A stretch of DNA of 64,000 nt from JAYEPK01 sp048569615 (GCA_048569615.1 JBLIRK010000004.1:1-64000), one strand, 5' to 3'; shown: positions 30,601 to 37,743, counted from the first letter of the stretch. The notes: a model not told the origin generated them from the sequence alone. Numbers and translations are program-made.

Positions 30601-31028
30601 AAGGTTATATTTTCGCCGTCAACCGAGCTGTCCGAAGAAAGGTCCTTGTCCAGGGAGAGGTTTCCGGTGAAGTTATTTCCGGTACCGTTGAAGTGCAGAC
30701 TCCAGAAAACGATGTACTCCTCGATGCCCTGTGAGTTGTTTACAATGATGTCGATCACAAGGAAATCCGTGGTGAGGTTCGGTCCAGTTTCGTTCAATGC
30801 CGCAACGAAGAGAACGTCGCCGTGGGTAAGGGTTTGGCCGTTTGTTACGGTTCCAGTGGCAGAGCCCTGGACCATCTCTGCCGAGAGATCCGTAACATTG
30901 TAGAACTCTGCAGCATCCGCTTCCATATTGGTTTGGGATATGAGGAGGGAGATCAGGACCAGTACAAGGAGTGCCCCAGCAGCAGGTATGATCCCTTTTC
31001 CATTGAGAATCCCCATCTTCTTTTTCAT
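24678..31028 (-). CDS. Giant surface protein: beta-helix ectodomain, calcium repeats, cytoplasmic zinc ribbon
   Basis: This is the largest gene in the window, about 2116 residues. The ATG at 31028 has GGAGG 7 nt upstream and begins a signal peptide (KKKMGILNGKG then a long hydrophobic run). From about 280 to 1430 there are many short repeats of the right-handed parallel beta-helix type, with NosD-like phrases such as GIRVDGLSDDMLIEDSQFIGN. PKD/Ig-like modules follow. An acidic block carries several TSP3-type calcium motifs (DTDGDGKPDDADGDD, DTDGDGLPNGD, DFDGDGIGDDQD). After one membrane helix, the tail ends in a CSSCG...CPSCG zinc ribbon and a run of Asp/Glu. A zinc ribbon inside and a beta-helix outside is an unusual combination. 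An adhesin or sugar-binding role is inferred. Confidence 0.88.
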   Translation of the reverse strand: MKKKMGILNGKGIIPAAGALLVLVLISLLISQTNMEADAAEFYNVTDLSAEMVQGSATGTVTNGQTLTHGDVLFVAALNETGPNLTTDFLVIDIIVNNSQGIEEYIVFWSLHFNGTGNNFTGNLSLDKDLSSDSSVDGENITLRIADGYNISFRKHHTANEPLLHFNVDTIGPSITPVEPNEWFTVYKGNNYASRTGKLNLTITDTDKLVDQSWLVDNNKVTYRWDMGTNITWDGNAFALPQTEGPHSLNVVAVDRLGYETNFSKRYSITTFLTSGTTITTSESYASKMLFVSDLKIGTGGSLSIFKCDVIFLNSGSKLTAQKGGTVSLLNSSFMSKGDLFHVETNQGSTFTMTNCQVFVPQVIPINSDLFELNTGTLTNVTVWDLSNRITIRSGGVTLQKSKIDMEPTGSLYIDTNHTWEKEQIKVTDTQINGTSANPIIIRNGSVWQPYDVTGNVYYHDIGTIETTLFWNTTNITAPYVKIPHFIDSRSNQASFKIEYNNSGTWTSFPGFPVSNVIYDEWISGTDAEMDLSMLLEGDVQLRFNWSNPDGSLGCIYIGEPKAGSSGGIEYGLGSGNFGGDMSGWTPDRVSGNMILLRNVSMEDAADAFLHVESSGRVLASQLRMGVPGKSFQAQTMVRSINSSMSLESTQMVGSLNTDTAYHQRFKAGNDWAISYLKNTNITTLGSGNFESAILVQGGWLNMERLIINDTMTGVQAETAMVSAKYVYMEPESYGMKIEVPLDYPSKASMDITGVTITSSWNRSAFHLTGGNIQYDLQLNLLDYDIDSDDGQTFSRNDPVGAIYLNLEGSSRSNARLRGNITQTPSHGIYLPGWSSGGRITIDALSRITNAGLDGINIGDDVDVNISARQIRNCTEYGIYAGDGGNINIVSGGGFDVAIKTTSQGGIIIGDDSRIYMKGVNISESLGWGFQMGENGDLRMVKVSVYSCEYGVRISDGSAANLAALEVQQSLSGTGLYSQNSDITITRSDTERSKFLYNYGQGVFIEGGSIYINFTNIEKNGDTGLKLWNTELNKFHDVKIQDNLGDGLYIYIGSNAVMDASGYYGKMTQFSILNNDGIGLTASLNPTAVTKTVEMEIGGFLIGGNRGGDIISPKQMHILWKASTTSRDILGSETATGVTRSNLDIIVSFGMKATLLNQNITLMSNGNGFVVESSGTLTLDAAYIRPAQSSHRFYVKGMSSSSIQVYGGYLGQLYRLEMKSGLGFYMDGTLVKYGEGPIYLENTPFDILNSEFNSIDGNAITISGGQGNIMDTKFSSNIIGIRVDGLSDDMLIEDSQFIGNNWGLYLFDDSNRYINITECSFSDNSPAPIWTNKADAFLLDTEIVPSKVRVTQTGQNVIIKYTLTVKLINEKGELVRFNLALDRGPGTSYNSYPDQSGTFTNQYEVYRVNLNQVQDKGVSVDLTITYVEGKKNGVDIYGEISDSFMLDKRTSNTYYGYKAPTVVQIPSILEATEDVGLDDSPVDVSKWFTDIGTDKGNLTFSARSQASEIVPKLEGSLLSIQLKKDWNGEGILEVTATDPHGKSLTVEVVVIVIPENDQPVATNLRIEVKGAGSLTVPRTGDTIIGVWNWFDIDGDPEPPTHIIRWYLNGTLQPNLNNKEEILNVFAGQIWNFTLYPWDQIKGYYGEPANSPPIMVGNQPPTLKSVSLSPTGPNTLTDIIAEPSGGEDVETGAVVYSYIWEKKAGSSWVALGAPNSPILDHMYTKKGDQIRVSVWASDGLAISPIRRATVEIKNSPPQILSAKLMPEVVDENTDLIWLTDIEMWDPDQGDHVNLFFDWNVSGVTINIDRTLNQIQYSQGGWIYPASISVGITPFDGKDEGNTFTLTTILIPTDTDGDGKPDDADGDDFNDPGDDKDDDNDGFNDDWELELGTDPKDPLSKPTDTDGDGLPNGDATNSKEWMDIDDDNDGVYDIHPEYPQYFDTFPTVASRPGDFDGDGIGDDQDPDIDDDKVPNEKDADPYNPYITTKDEVKENFAFQIIIIILLVLIIAAIAVAGYLIYNGTIKLPTTAPPPIDEGAEAIYESGERVPKTAKLPPKSELMGIEEMEELDNMRVCSSCGELVTLDDELCPSCGATFEDSEDEEESEEGDWDDDEEEE

Positions 31029-31175
31029 GCTAATCCTCCAGTTCAAAGTCCGAATACATCGCATTTTCTATAGTTGCGGTCCGAGTGTTGGCTCCAATTA
31101 CTTTGTACCTATTTTAATTATGGGGTCTAGGTATGTTAATATAAAAAAAGGGGGAAAAATTGCACTATCCAGTTA

Positions 31176-34100
31176 TCATCCCTTGATCCTCTTCTGCTCC
31201 TTCAACCTGTTGTACCTCGGCAGGTATAATCTGTAGGCAGATGTCAGTATGAATATCGCGGAATAAGCTGAGAAGACCAGAAGTATCATCACGAGCAGGA
31301 TGAACTCCCTTATCGAAGGTATGTTCACGAGGAATACTGCTGTCAACCCCATCACCATCGTTACCGTCGCTTCTATGAAGGACCAGCCCGAAGTATCGGC
31401 GGCATACATCACACCGTCCATGGTGAAATTCTTCTCTCTTACCCTCTCAGTTATGTGGATTGAGAAATCCACTCCTATTCCGATTATTATCGATCCGATC
31501 AAAGCGGTAAAAAGGTTGAGGTCGCCGGAGAACATGTTCTCTCCCGGTGCAAGGCCTCCGAGAAAACCAATCCCCCATATTGCGAAGTACTGCCAGCAGA
31601 CCACAAGAGTGACAGGCAGTACCGTGATGAGGGATATCCTCCAGGAGCGGAACACAAGGAAAAGCAGCAGGAAGACCATTATCAATGCTATGATGGTTGA
31701 TTGGTTGGCATTCTGGACCAAAACATCGTTCACGGTTACGAGCACCTTGCCGAAACCCGACAGCGGAGACGCAGATGGTTTGCCTCCGCTCTCGTCCGCC
31801 CTGACATTCATGTCCTTTCCGATGGCCTCATCGACTGCCACCACGACCTTCTCGGTTTCGATAATGTCCATGTTGGGCATGCTGATGTAGATGATCGTCT
31901 TTGCATAGGTGTCATTGATGAGCATGCCCCTTATCTCGAGACCCAGTGAATTGTAGAAGACGTTCATTATGAACTCTTCGAGCGACTCCCCCAGGTAGAA
32001 ATTGATAGCGGGGTTATCCGGAACATTTTCCAGTGCTTCCCAGAAACTGGCATTAACCACATTCTCCTTCACCCAATTGTCAAAGGTTGTCACCGGGTCC
32101 TCGATCACACCGAACTGTCCTAGCGGGATCCTGCCGAGCTGCTCCAGTATGTACTGGTAGGCCTCCGAATCGGTGAAATCGGGTATCTCGAGCATCTTCA
32201 TGATGTCCACTATGGAGATCCCGGTCGCCCTGTCTATGCCCGTGTCGTTCTCGTTCCTTCCGTTCAGCTCCAGCATGAAGCTGTTGATCAGCTTCAGCAG
32301 ATCGTAGTCCTTTAAGCTCCAGTCGGTTTCATCATCTCTTCCGTCGTTGTCATCATCCCTTGCTTCCATGCCGCGGATAATCAGCATGCCGATCTGTCCC
32401 GAACCAAAGGTATCGGACTGTTCGGACATCTTCTGCACGACCGGTTCGTCCGCCGGAGACAGCGAGATGTAATCCATGTTGGCCTGGACGAGGGATAGAC
32501 CGCCGACCTTGAAGTTCGTGCCGGGTATCGAGGACGGGGGGGACATGGCCAGCGATATCACCGCAAGGACGACACCGCCGAATATTATCTTCCGGCTGTG
32601 GTTCATCGGGATATTCCCGATTCTCCTGGTGCCTGAGCTCTTGACCCTTGGCTTCTTGGAGCTCCCGGAGATCTTCCTGTAGTTCAACCAGATGACCAAT
32701 GAAGGGGTCATCAGCATTGTCGTGGCATAGCATGCAAGTATTCCAGTGGAAAGACCGAAGCCGAGGACCTGCATCGTTGCCATGTCCACCGTTAGCATGG
32801 CCCCGAATCCGAAGGCGGTTGTCATTGCGGAGAGGAAGATAGCTTTTCCAGTGGTTCTGAGGGCGTATCTTATCCTCTTCTCCTTGTCGGGTATGTTCTC
32901 GGATTCCTCCGCGTACCTGTTTGCAATGTACAGGCCGTAAGCTACGCCGAGCGCGATCAGAATGGGTGCCACCAGCACGACCTGGGGGGTTAAGAGCGGA
33001 AGGACAAGCCCCATCAGACCATAGGCTATGATAAGAGAAAATGTGACCGGGACCAGTGTAATGAGCAGGATCTTCCAGGTCCTGTGGAATATGAGCAGCG
33101 AAGCGGCGACCATCGCAAGAGCCCACGGGAGGACCTTCTGCATCTCCTTCATGGTCCTGTCGGAGATCATCCTTGCCAGGGGGGTAGGTCCCGTCAGCGT
33201 CATTCTGCAGTTGACCTCTCCATCCTCGTATCTTTCCATCCAGTCCTCGGTGGTGTCCCTCGATCCAGGCCTCACACCCGGGTCCACGAAGTAGGGATCG
33301 ATGATCTCGTAAATATCATCTATCAGCTTGTTCTGGTCCACGGCCTTTGATAGTCCCATGAGAATGAGTGCTGAATCATAGATCCCATCGTTGTTTATGT
33401 CCGCAACAAGGGTTGAAATTGATTCCGGGCCCGCCTGGACAAAGAACTCATCGATGATCCTTTGATCATCCGGTATGGAGTAATTTCCCTTGTACTGATC
33501 AGGCAGCCTGAAATCGATGTTGTCATTGGGCAGTTCCTCGAAAAAAGCCTCTTCCACGGCAGCCGAGGTATGGTTCAGGGTCTTTATCAGAGTGGATATC
33601 GAGAACACAAATATGATGCCGTCCTCCGAGCCTTTGTCGGTCTTGTTCGGGTTCATCGTCTCTTCCATTTTGGATATCTCGATCAGGACATCATAATCCG
33701 TTATGTTGGTCTCATCCGTTGGATCGAACTTGTTCTGCGTCTCAACGAAGATGGTTGCGAGGTCCGTGGACCAATCCTTCTTCATTTCGAACAGTACTTT
33801 TTCGGCATCGGAGCCCCCCGGCAGATAAACCTCGAAATCACCCCTTATCTTAGACTGCATGGTAAGTTGTCCTTCGCTGAAGAAGGATGAGCCGATGACA
33901 CCGAAGTATCCGAGGAGGAGCGATCCGATGACCGCGACCACGAATACGGTCTTTCTCCATTTGAGGATACCCTCCATTATGGCGTCCAGGGGTTTGGACT
34001 TGAACATCCTCTCAGTATATTCTCCCGCACCCTCATCGAAGTCCCTCAGCCTTTTTCCGGTATCAACGATGAAGGTCTTTGCCTTTTTTCTATATTCCGG

Positions 34101-34259
34101 AGTGCGGTCGCCTATCTGTGTTACAACTCTATCCAGTGTATCCTCGACATCCGACGGTCCTTCCCGCCTGTATATTCTGTCGTAATCCTTCTTGAACGGC
34201 CCCCTCCCTCCTCTTCGGCCGTCATCCGAAGGACCATCGTCTTTTTCTGTCAAGGTCAC
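31176..34259 (-). CDS. RND/MMPL-superfamily exporter
   Basis: The 1027-residue protein has the duplicated RND plan. A cytoplasmic N-terminus of about 100 residues is followed by a membrane helix, a large external loop (about 125-370) and five helices. The second half repeats the pattern: helix, external loop (about 580-840) and five helices ending near 1010. Each half has the GVAYGLYIANRY or GIGVDFSIHITERV segment typical of helix 4. The superfamily moves lipids, glycolipids or hydrophobic compounds using ion gradients. The GTG start at 34259 is the only reasonable one. It lies upstream of the giant surface protein on the same strand, with 147 bp between, and may export envelope lipids. Confidence 0.9.
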   Translation of the reverse strand: MTLTEKDDGPSDDGRRGGRGPFKKDYDRIYRREGPSDVEDTLDRVVTQIGDRTPEYRKKAKTFIVDTGKRLRDFDEGAGEYTERMFKSKPLDAIMEGILKWRKTVFVVAVIGSLLLGYFGVIGSSFFSEGQLTMQSKIRGDFEVYLPGGSDAEKVLFEMKKDWSTDLATIFVETQNKFDPTDETNITDYDVLIEISKMEETMNPNKTDKGSEDGIIFVFSISTLIKTLNHTSAAVEEAFFEELPNDNIDFRLPDQYKGNYSIPDDQRIIDEFFVQAGPESISTLVADINNDGIYDSALILMGLSKAVDQNKLIDDIYEIIDPYFVDPGVRPGSRDTTEDWMERYEDGEVNCRMTLTGPTPLARMISDRTMKEMQKVLPWALAMVAASLLIFHRTWKILLITLVPVTFSLIIAYGLMGLVLPLLTPQVVLVAPILIALGVAYGLYIANRYAEESENIPDKEKRIRYALRTTGKAIFLSAMTTAFGFGAMLTVDMATMQVLGFGLSTGILACYATTMLMTPSLVIWLNYRKISGSSKKPRVKSSGTRRIGNIPMNHSRKIIFGGVVLAVISLAMSPPSSIPGTNFKVGGLSLVQANMDYISLSPADEPVVQKMSEQSDTFGSGQIGMLIIRGMEARDDDNDGRDDETDWSLKDYDLLKLINSFMLELNGRNENDTGIDRATGISIVDIMKMLEIPDFTDSEAYQYILEQLGRIPLGQFGVIEDPVTTFDNWVKENVVNASFWEALENVPDNPAINFYLGESLEEFIMNVFYNSLGLEIRGMLINDTYAKTIIYISMPNMDIIETEKVVVAVDEAIGKDMNVRADESGGKPSASPLSGFGKVLVTVNDVLVQNANQSTIIALIMVFLLLFLVFRSWRISLITVLPVTLVVCWQYFAIWGIGFLGGLAPGENMFSGDLNLFTALIGSIIIGIGVDFSIHITERVREKNFTMDGVMYAADTSGWSFIEATVTMVMGLTAVFLVNIPSIREFILLVMILLVFSAYSAIFILTSAYRLYLPRYNRLKEQKRIKG

Positions 34260-34350
34260 AACACCCAGTTTGCTCTATCGAACTGATATGAACTGGATTA
34301 AGTTACAGTTATTATAGGATTTGGTCCCACTATACAAACGAAATGGGGGA

Positions 34351-34620
34351 TCATTCGGCTATCTTCCTTGCCCTTGAGGCATAGAAATAGGCCACTATTA
34401 TGGTCAGGATCAAGCCTACGAAGGATCCGTAAAGCACCGAATATTGGTTCCCCTGGTCAAAGAGCTTGATGGCAACCTCGAAAATGTAGAAGGCGGCGAT
34501 CGAAAGCGGAATGATCACTAGGCCCCAAAGCATAATACTCAATATGAGCCAGGTGGCCGGGTTCAGGATCTTCCTTGAGCCTTCATTGCCGGGAACCTTT
34601 TCCGTGTCGTCCATCCGCAT
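34351..34620 (-). CDS. Small two-helix membrane protein
   Basis: The 89-residue protein has a polar N-terminus and two membrane helices (TWLILSIMLWGLVIIPLSIAAFYIF and YGSFVGLILTIIVAYFYAS). The ATG at 34620 follows AAGGGGAAA; an ATG two codons on is also possible. A TATA-like TTTTAAATAA on the minus strand at about 34664-34673 is consistent with this start. No family is recognised. It lies just upstream of the RND exporter on the same strand, with about 90 bp between them. Confidence 0.65.
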   Translation of the reverse strand: MRMDDTEKVPGNEGSRKILNPATWLILSIMLWGLVIIPLSIAAFYIFEVAIKLFDQGNQYSVLYGSFVGLILTIIVAYFYASRARKIAE

Positions 34621-34734
34621 CACTTTCCCCTTGGGGGATTTGGTGAACTCCAGCACTCTTATTTAAAATTTCCCGGAGAGCCCGCGCTCTACATATTTGG
34701 AAGACCCCAAAAAGAAATAAATATCATTTCAGGC

Positions 34735-34878
34735 CATCCACTCTTTGCAATGGGCGGTGGGAGTGGGGTCTGTCCATTGCTTGATAAAAAGGGATGGATG
34801 GATAAGAGTGGGAGTTTGTTCCCAGGGGAAGAAATGGGTGTGAAATGGATAAGCCCCCTTCGGGGGGCAAAATTTTCT
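34735..34878 (+). ncRNA. Possible structured RNA
   Basis: No convincing gene covers 34621-34901. In it CCACTCTT (34738-34745) pairs perfectly with AAGAGTGG (34804-34811). Inside that, GCAATGG (34747-34753) pairs with CCATTGC (34774-34780). A GCCCCC-TTCG-GGGGGC hairpin (34853-34868) with an extra-stable tetraloop is followed by AAAATTTTCT. TATA-like sequences lie at 34691-34700 and 34715-34724. The fold could be an independent RNA, or the hairpin could end the small gene on the minus strand. No known RNA family is recognised. Confidence 0.35.
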
Positions 34879-34901
34879 ATAGAGAGCTGATGCTACACGC
34901 A

Positions 34902-35111
34902 TTACATGCAGTATCTTCCGCTTTTCAGCATGCTGTCGTATCCCATCATATTAGGCTCCATATCCAGGTCCAGATCATCCTGAGTTTCCATATTGACTAT
35001 GATCTCCATCAACATGTTGACCATATTCCGGAGCTCCCTGATCTCGGACCGCATGTCCTCGATGGTCTCCAGAACCTTTTCATCATTTGCATCTTTCTTG
35101 GAAGAAGCCAT
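34902..35111 (-). CDS. Small coiled-coil protein
   Basis: The 69-residue product is largely one predicted helix with a heptad-like pattern (ETIEDMRSEIRELRNMVNMLMEIIVNM), then an acidic Met-rich end. The ATG at 35111 follows AAGGTG at 5-nt spacing. Such a short, charged helix suggests an oligomerising or scaffold peptide. No family is recognised, and it is not clearly in an operon: the neighbour on one side is divergent and the other side is a possible RNA. Confidence 0.55.
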   Translation of the reverse strand: MASSKKDANDEKVLETIEDMRSEIRELRNMVNMLMEIIVNMETQDDLDLDMEPNMMGYDSMLKSGRYCM

Positions 35112-35289
35112 TCTCACACCTTCTTAGGGGGCCCCCGTAACTGCCTTGTGGTCAGATGGAGATCCCATTTCCCTATTTGGTAGATGTAGGAGTCTATTTC
35201 AAGATTTTGGTATGAGGATTGCAGGAGAAGTCTCCTTTATCATCGATAAATCATTTCTAATACCTTCACCTATCACAGGACCGATCCGA

Positions 35290-36114
35290 ATGGAGAATGC
35301 CCTCAAGGTCGAGTTAGTGCAGAAGTTCCACAAGAGGTTCGACATAGAACACAACCTCGATATCATCACCAGCTCCATCAAATCATCCGATGCAGACCTG
35401 GTGATATTCCCCGAGATGTTCCTGACCGGTTATACCCTGGGGGATGACTTATTTAAAAAGGCAATGAATCTGGAGGATCCCGTTATCAGGGAGATCGAGG
35501 AAGCCTGCGGGGATTTCGATAAGAATGTCATTTTCGGATTTCCCGAGCGTTCAACGGCCGTCAGGGGGCAGATTCACAATTCCGCATGTCTTGTCGGAGC
35601 AAGCGGGGTGGTGGGCAGTTATCAGAAGATGCATCTTGTGGACTTCGGACCCTTCGAGGAATATGCGTATTTCACCCCCGGGAAAGCTCCCTTCATCGCA
35701 GATATCAACGGTTACAGGGTCGGTCTGCTGATATGCTATGATATCTTCTTTCCGGAGCTTGTGAAATACTATGCAATCGGGGGAGCCGACCTTGTCGTGT
35801 GCATTTCGGCATCTCCATCGATGACTAGGCGTTTCTTCGAATCCGTCATGACAGCAAGGGCAATAGAGAACACCGTTTTCTTCGCTTACTCCAACCTGCT
35901 GGGCTTCGATTCGAAGATGGACTTCTGGGGCGGGAGCGCCGTCATTGGACCGAGAGGGGATACGATCTCAAAGGGTCCCTATTACGAGGAAGCTTCCGTT
36001 GTGGCAAGAATAGACGAAAGGTCCCTGCTGACAGCTCGGAAAAACAGACCCACCATCCGGGACACACGGTACGACCTGCTTCAAAGAACGGCGGATATCA
36101 GGCGTGGAGGATAG
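35290..36114 (+). CDS. Carbon-nitrogen hydrolase (nitrilase superfamily)
   Basis: The 274-residue hydrolase cleaves a C-N bond, typically an amide. The catalytic triad is visible: Glu in LVIFPEMFLTGY, Lys in SYQKMHLV and Cys in GLLICYDIFFPEL. The ATG at 35290 places the family's first strand (ALKVELVQ) at the N-terminus and gives a normal length. A TATA-like TTTCTAATAC is about 30 bases upstream. Earlier in-frame ATGs would add residues not seen in the family. The exact substrate is unknown; omega-amidase or N-carbamoyl-amide activity are both possible. Confidence 0.9.
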   Translation: MENALKVELVQKFHKRFDIEHNLDIITSSIKSSDADLVIFPEMFLTGYTLGDDLFKKAMNLEDPVIREIEEACGDFDKNVIFGFPERSTAVRGQIHNSACLVGASGVVGSYQKMHLVDFGPFEEYAYFTPGKAPFIADINGYRVGLLICYDIFFPELVKYYAIGGADLVVCISASPSMTRRFFESVMTARAIENTVFFAYSNLLGFDSKMDFWGGSAVIGPRGDTISKGPYYEEASVVARIDERSLLTARKNRPTIRDTRYDLLQRTADIRRGG

Positions 36115-36213
36115 AAGAAGAACCCCTTTTGGATGGGATCCTACCCTTCATTTTATAAACCAAATGTCCATATGTACCAAGTCCTAAGATTTCCTCGTCA
36201 GGAGAACTTATCA

Positions 36214-36846
36214 ATGGGTTTGTTCCGAAAAAAGCACCTGGACAGGCTCGAATACGAGAGCACCGGCGTTAAGGAAAGCCTCATAGAAATGAAGGACCTG
36301 TCCGAGCAGATAGTCGATCTCTCCTATGCAGCGATCCTTTTTGACAGCGAGGACATCGCAGACCAGGTCCTTGATCTGGAGGAGAGGCTTGACAAGCTGT
36401 TGTACAACGTCAGGATAGGGGTTCTGCTGGCTGCCCGGAACAGGGAGGATGCGGAACAGCTCACTGGAATTCTCCAGGTCGCTTCTGCCACCGAGGTCAT
36501 AGGGGACGCTTCGCGCCAGCTGATGAGGATATTTGACGAGGACCTGGAGTTCAGACCCTTTGCACCGTTCCTGTTGAAGGACGGAGATGAGAAGATATGG
36601 GCCATACGGGTGCTGCCCAGTTCTGACATAGTGAACAGGATGATCAACGAGCTCGGGATAGAATCCGAGACCGGGACCAGAATAATTGCGATAAAGAGGA
36701 GGTCCCGATGGCTGTACGACATCGAGCCCGAGAGGAGAATAAAGGAGGGTGACATATTGATAGCCCGTGGTGTGGAGGACGGTCTTGAGGAGCTCGCGGC
36801 TTATTCCAAGGGTGAGGTAGAATGGGGGAAGTACAAGAGGAGATAG
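36214..36846 (+). CDS. PhoU plus RCK_C (TrkA-C) domain protein
   Basis: The 210-residue protein has a PhoU-like helical half (about 10-100) and a RCK_C/TrkA-C half (about 115-205, IRVLPSSDIVNRMINELGIESETGTRIIAIKRRSRWLYDIEPERRIKEGD). RCK_C domains bind regulatory ligands in potassium channels and other transporters. ATG 36214 is preceded by AGGAG, and a TATA-like TTTTATAAAC is at 36151-36160. The next gene is a paralog that overlaps it by 25 bases. The usual membrane partner is not next to them. Confidence 0.82.
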   Translation: MGLFRKKHLDRLEYESTGVKESLIEMKDLSEQIVDLSYAAILFDSEDIADQVLDLEERLDKLLYNVRIGVLLAARNREDAEQLTGILQVASATEVIGDASRQLMRIFDEDLEFRPFAPFLLKDGDEKIWAIRVLPSSDIVNRMINELGIESETGTRIIAIKRRSRWLYDIEPERRIKEGDILIARGVEDGLEELAAYSKGEVEWGKYKRR

Positions 36847-37424
36847 ATCCCGTTAAAAGGGTCGAGGAGGTATTCCTCGAGATGAAGGACACCTCGGAGC
36901 TGATGGTGGACCTAGCCTATTCCTCTCTGTTATACAATAACAAGGAGCTCGCTTCCGAGGTCGAGCATCTGGGGGAGACGGTCGATGAGATGTCCGGAGA
37001 GCTGCAGGAGATAGCTGTCGGGCAGGTATCCAGAAAGTCCCCCGATGCAGCGAGGATGATACTCAAGATGGCAAGCTTCGTCGATTCCATAGCGGATGCG
37101 GCCATGTCGATCTCCGAAGTAGTGTTGAGGGATATCGAGCCTCATCCCATCTTGAAGCAGTCGATCAAGGAATCCGATGTTGGGATATACAAAGCGGAGA
37201 TCAGATCCAAATCCCCGCTGGCAGGAAAGAGTCTAGGGGAGCTGCGCATAGCAACGGAGACGGGAATGTGGATATTTGCGATCCACAGAAGCGTGCGATG
37301 GATCTACGGTCCGGAGAAGGGAGAGGTTCTTCAAAAAGGAGATATTATCTTTGCCAGGGGCCCCGAGGACGGCATGAAGAAACTCCGATCCGCTACAAAA
37401 GGAAAGCGGAAGAACCTGTTGTGA
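36822..37424 (+). CDS. PhoU plus RCK_C domain protein, second paralog
   Basis: This 200-residue protein is homologous to the one upstream: PhoU-like helices (about 8-95), then RCK_C (about 110-190, IRSKSPLAGKSLGELRIATETGMWIFAIHRSVRWIYGPEKGEVLQKGD). It starts inside the end of the previous gene, an arrangement typical of translational coupling. The two probably form a heteromeric sensor of a potassium or other ion transporter encoded elsewhere. The last bases run into an AT-rich, gene-poor stretch. Confidence 0.83.
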   Translation: MGEVQEEIDPVKRVEEVFLEMKDTSELMVDLAYSSLLYNNKELASEVEHLGETVDEMSGELQEIAVGQVSRKSPDAARMILKMASFVDSIADAAMSISEVVLRDIEPHPILKQSIKESDVGIYKAEIRSKSPLAGKSLGELRIATETGMWIFAIHRSVRWIYGPEKGEVLQKGDIIFARGPEDGMKKLRSATKGKRKNLL

Positions 37425-37511
37425 AATTGAATTCAAACCCCTCCGTCATTCCAGTCCCAGCCCGGGTACCATTCTTTTTACAGCTTCAACTTATAATATT
37501 CGTTAGCTTGA

Positions 37512-37529
37512 AGGGTGCCGGGACATTTG
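37512..37529 (-). repeat. Decayed copy of the tRNA-Gly 3' end
   Basis: On the minus strand the sequence TCAAAT-GT-CCCGGCACCC matches the tRNA-Gly T-arm and acceptor (TCAAATCCCGGCACCC, 37674-37690) except for a 2-base insertion. The copy lies 162 bases beyond the tRNA end. It is probably a decayed attachment site or element boundary. Confidence 0.55.
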
Positions 37530-37608
37530 AGCTGAACATTATTTGACGATAGGCAAAGCTCAAATGTCCAGCAATGAACAACACATTGCTTTCTCAAATG
37601 TTCATTGC
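37521..37608. repeat. Overlapping inverted repeats downstream of tRNA-Gly
   Basis: GGACATTTGAGCT (37521-37533) and AGCTCAAATGTCC (37557-37569) are a perfect 13-bp pair. GCAATGAACA (37571-37580) and TGTTCATTGC (37599-37608) form a perfect 10-bp pair. AGCAATG/CATTGCT and a second CTCAAATGT (37593-37601) allow alternative pairing. The gap from 37425 to 37921 holds no gene I can support except the tRNA. Confidence 0.7.
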
Positions 37609-37626
37609 GTGTATAATTAATATGAA

Positions 37627-37673
37627 GCACCATCTTTCGTAGCTTTATAATATTGACGGAAGAAAGATGGTGC
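37627..37673 (-). repeat. 12-bp inverted repeat on the 3' trailer of tRNA-Gly
   Basis: GCACCATCTTTC (37627-37638) and GAAAGATGGTGC (37662-37673) are perfectly complementary. The second arm covers the last tRNA bases and the encoded CCA. Folding would compete with the acceptor stem, or mark a trailer for processing or termination. Confidence 0.65.
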
Positions 37674-37743
37674 GGGTGCCGGGATTTGAACCCGAGTAAC
37701 CAGCTTGGCAAGCTGGAATGATACCAGGCTACATCACACCCGC
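37671..37743 (-). tRNA. tRNA-Gly (GCC)
   Basis: The 73-nt cloverleaf has acceptor GCGGGTG/CACCCGC with discriminator A. The anticodon stem CCAGC/GCTGG encloses TTGCCAA, giving anticodon GCC. The T-loop is GTTCAAATC. The next three bases are CCA, so the CCA end appears to be encoded. A TATA-like element (GATTTAATAG on the minus strand, 37775-37784) is about 35 bases upstream of the 5' end. Confidence 0.95.

Noticed and set aside
35124..35136. GGGGGG-CCCCC palindrome before the coiled-coil gene as a terminator
   Set aside because: It has almost no loop and no T-run; no function can be supported.
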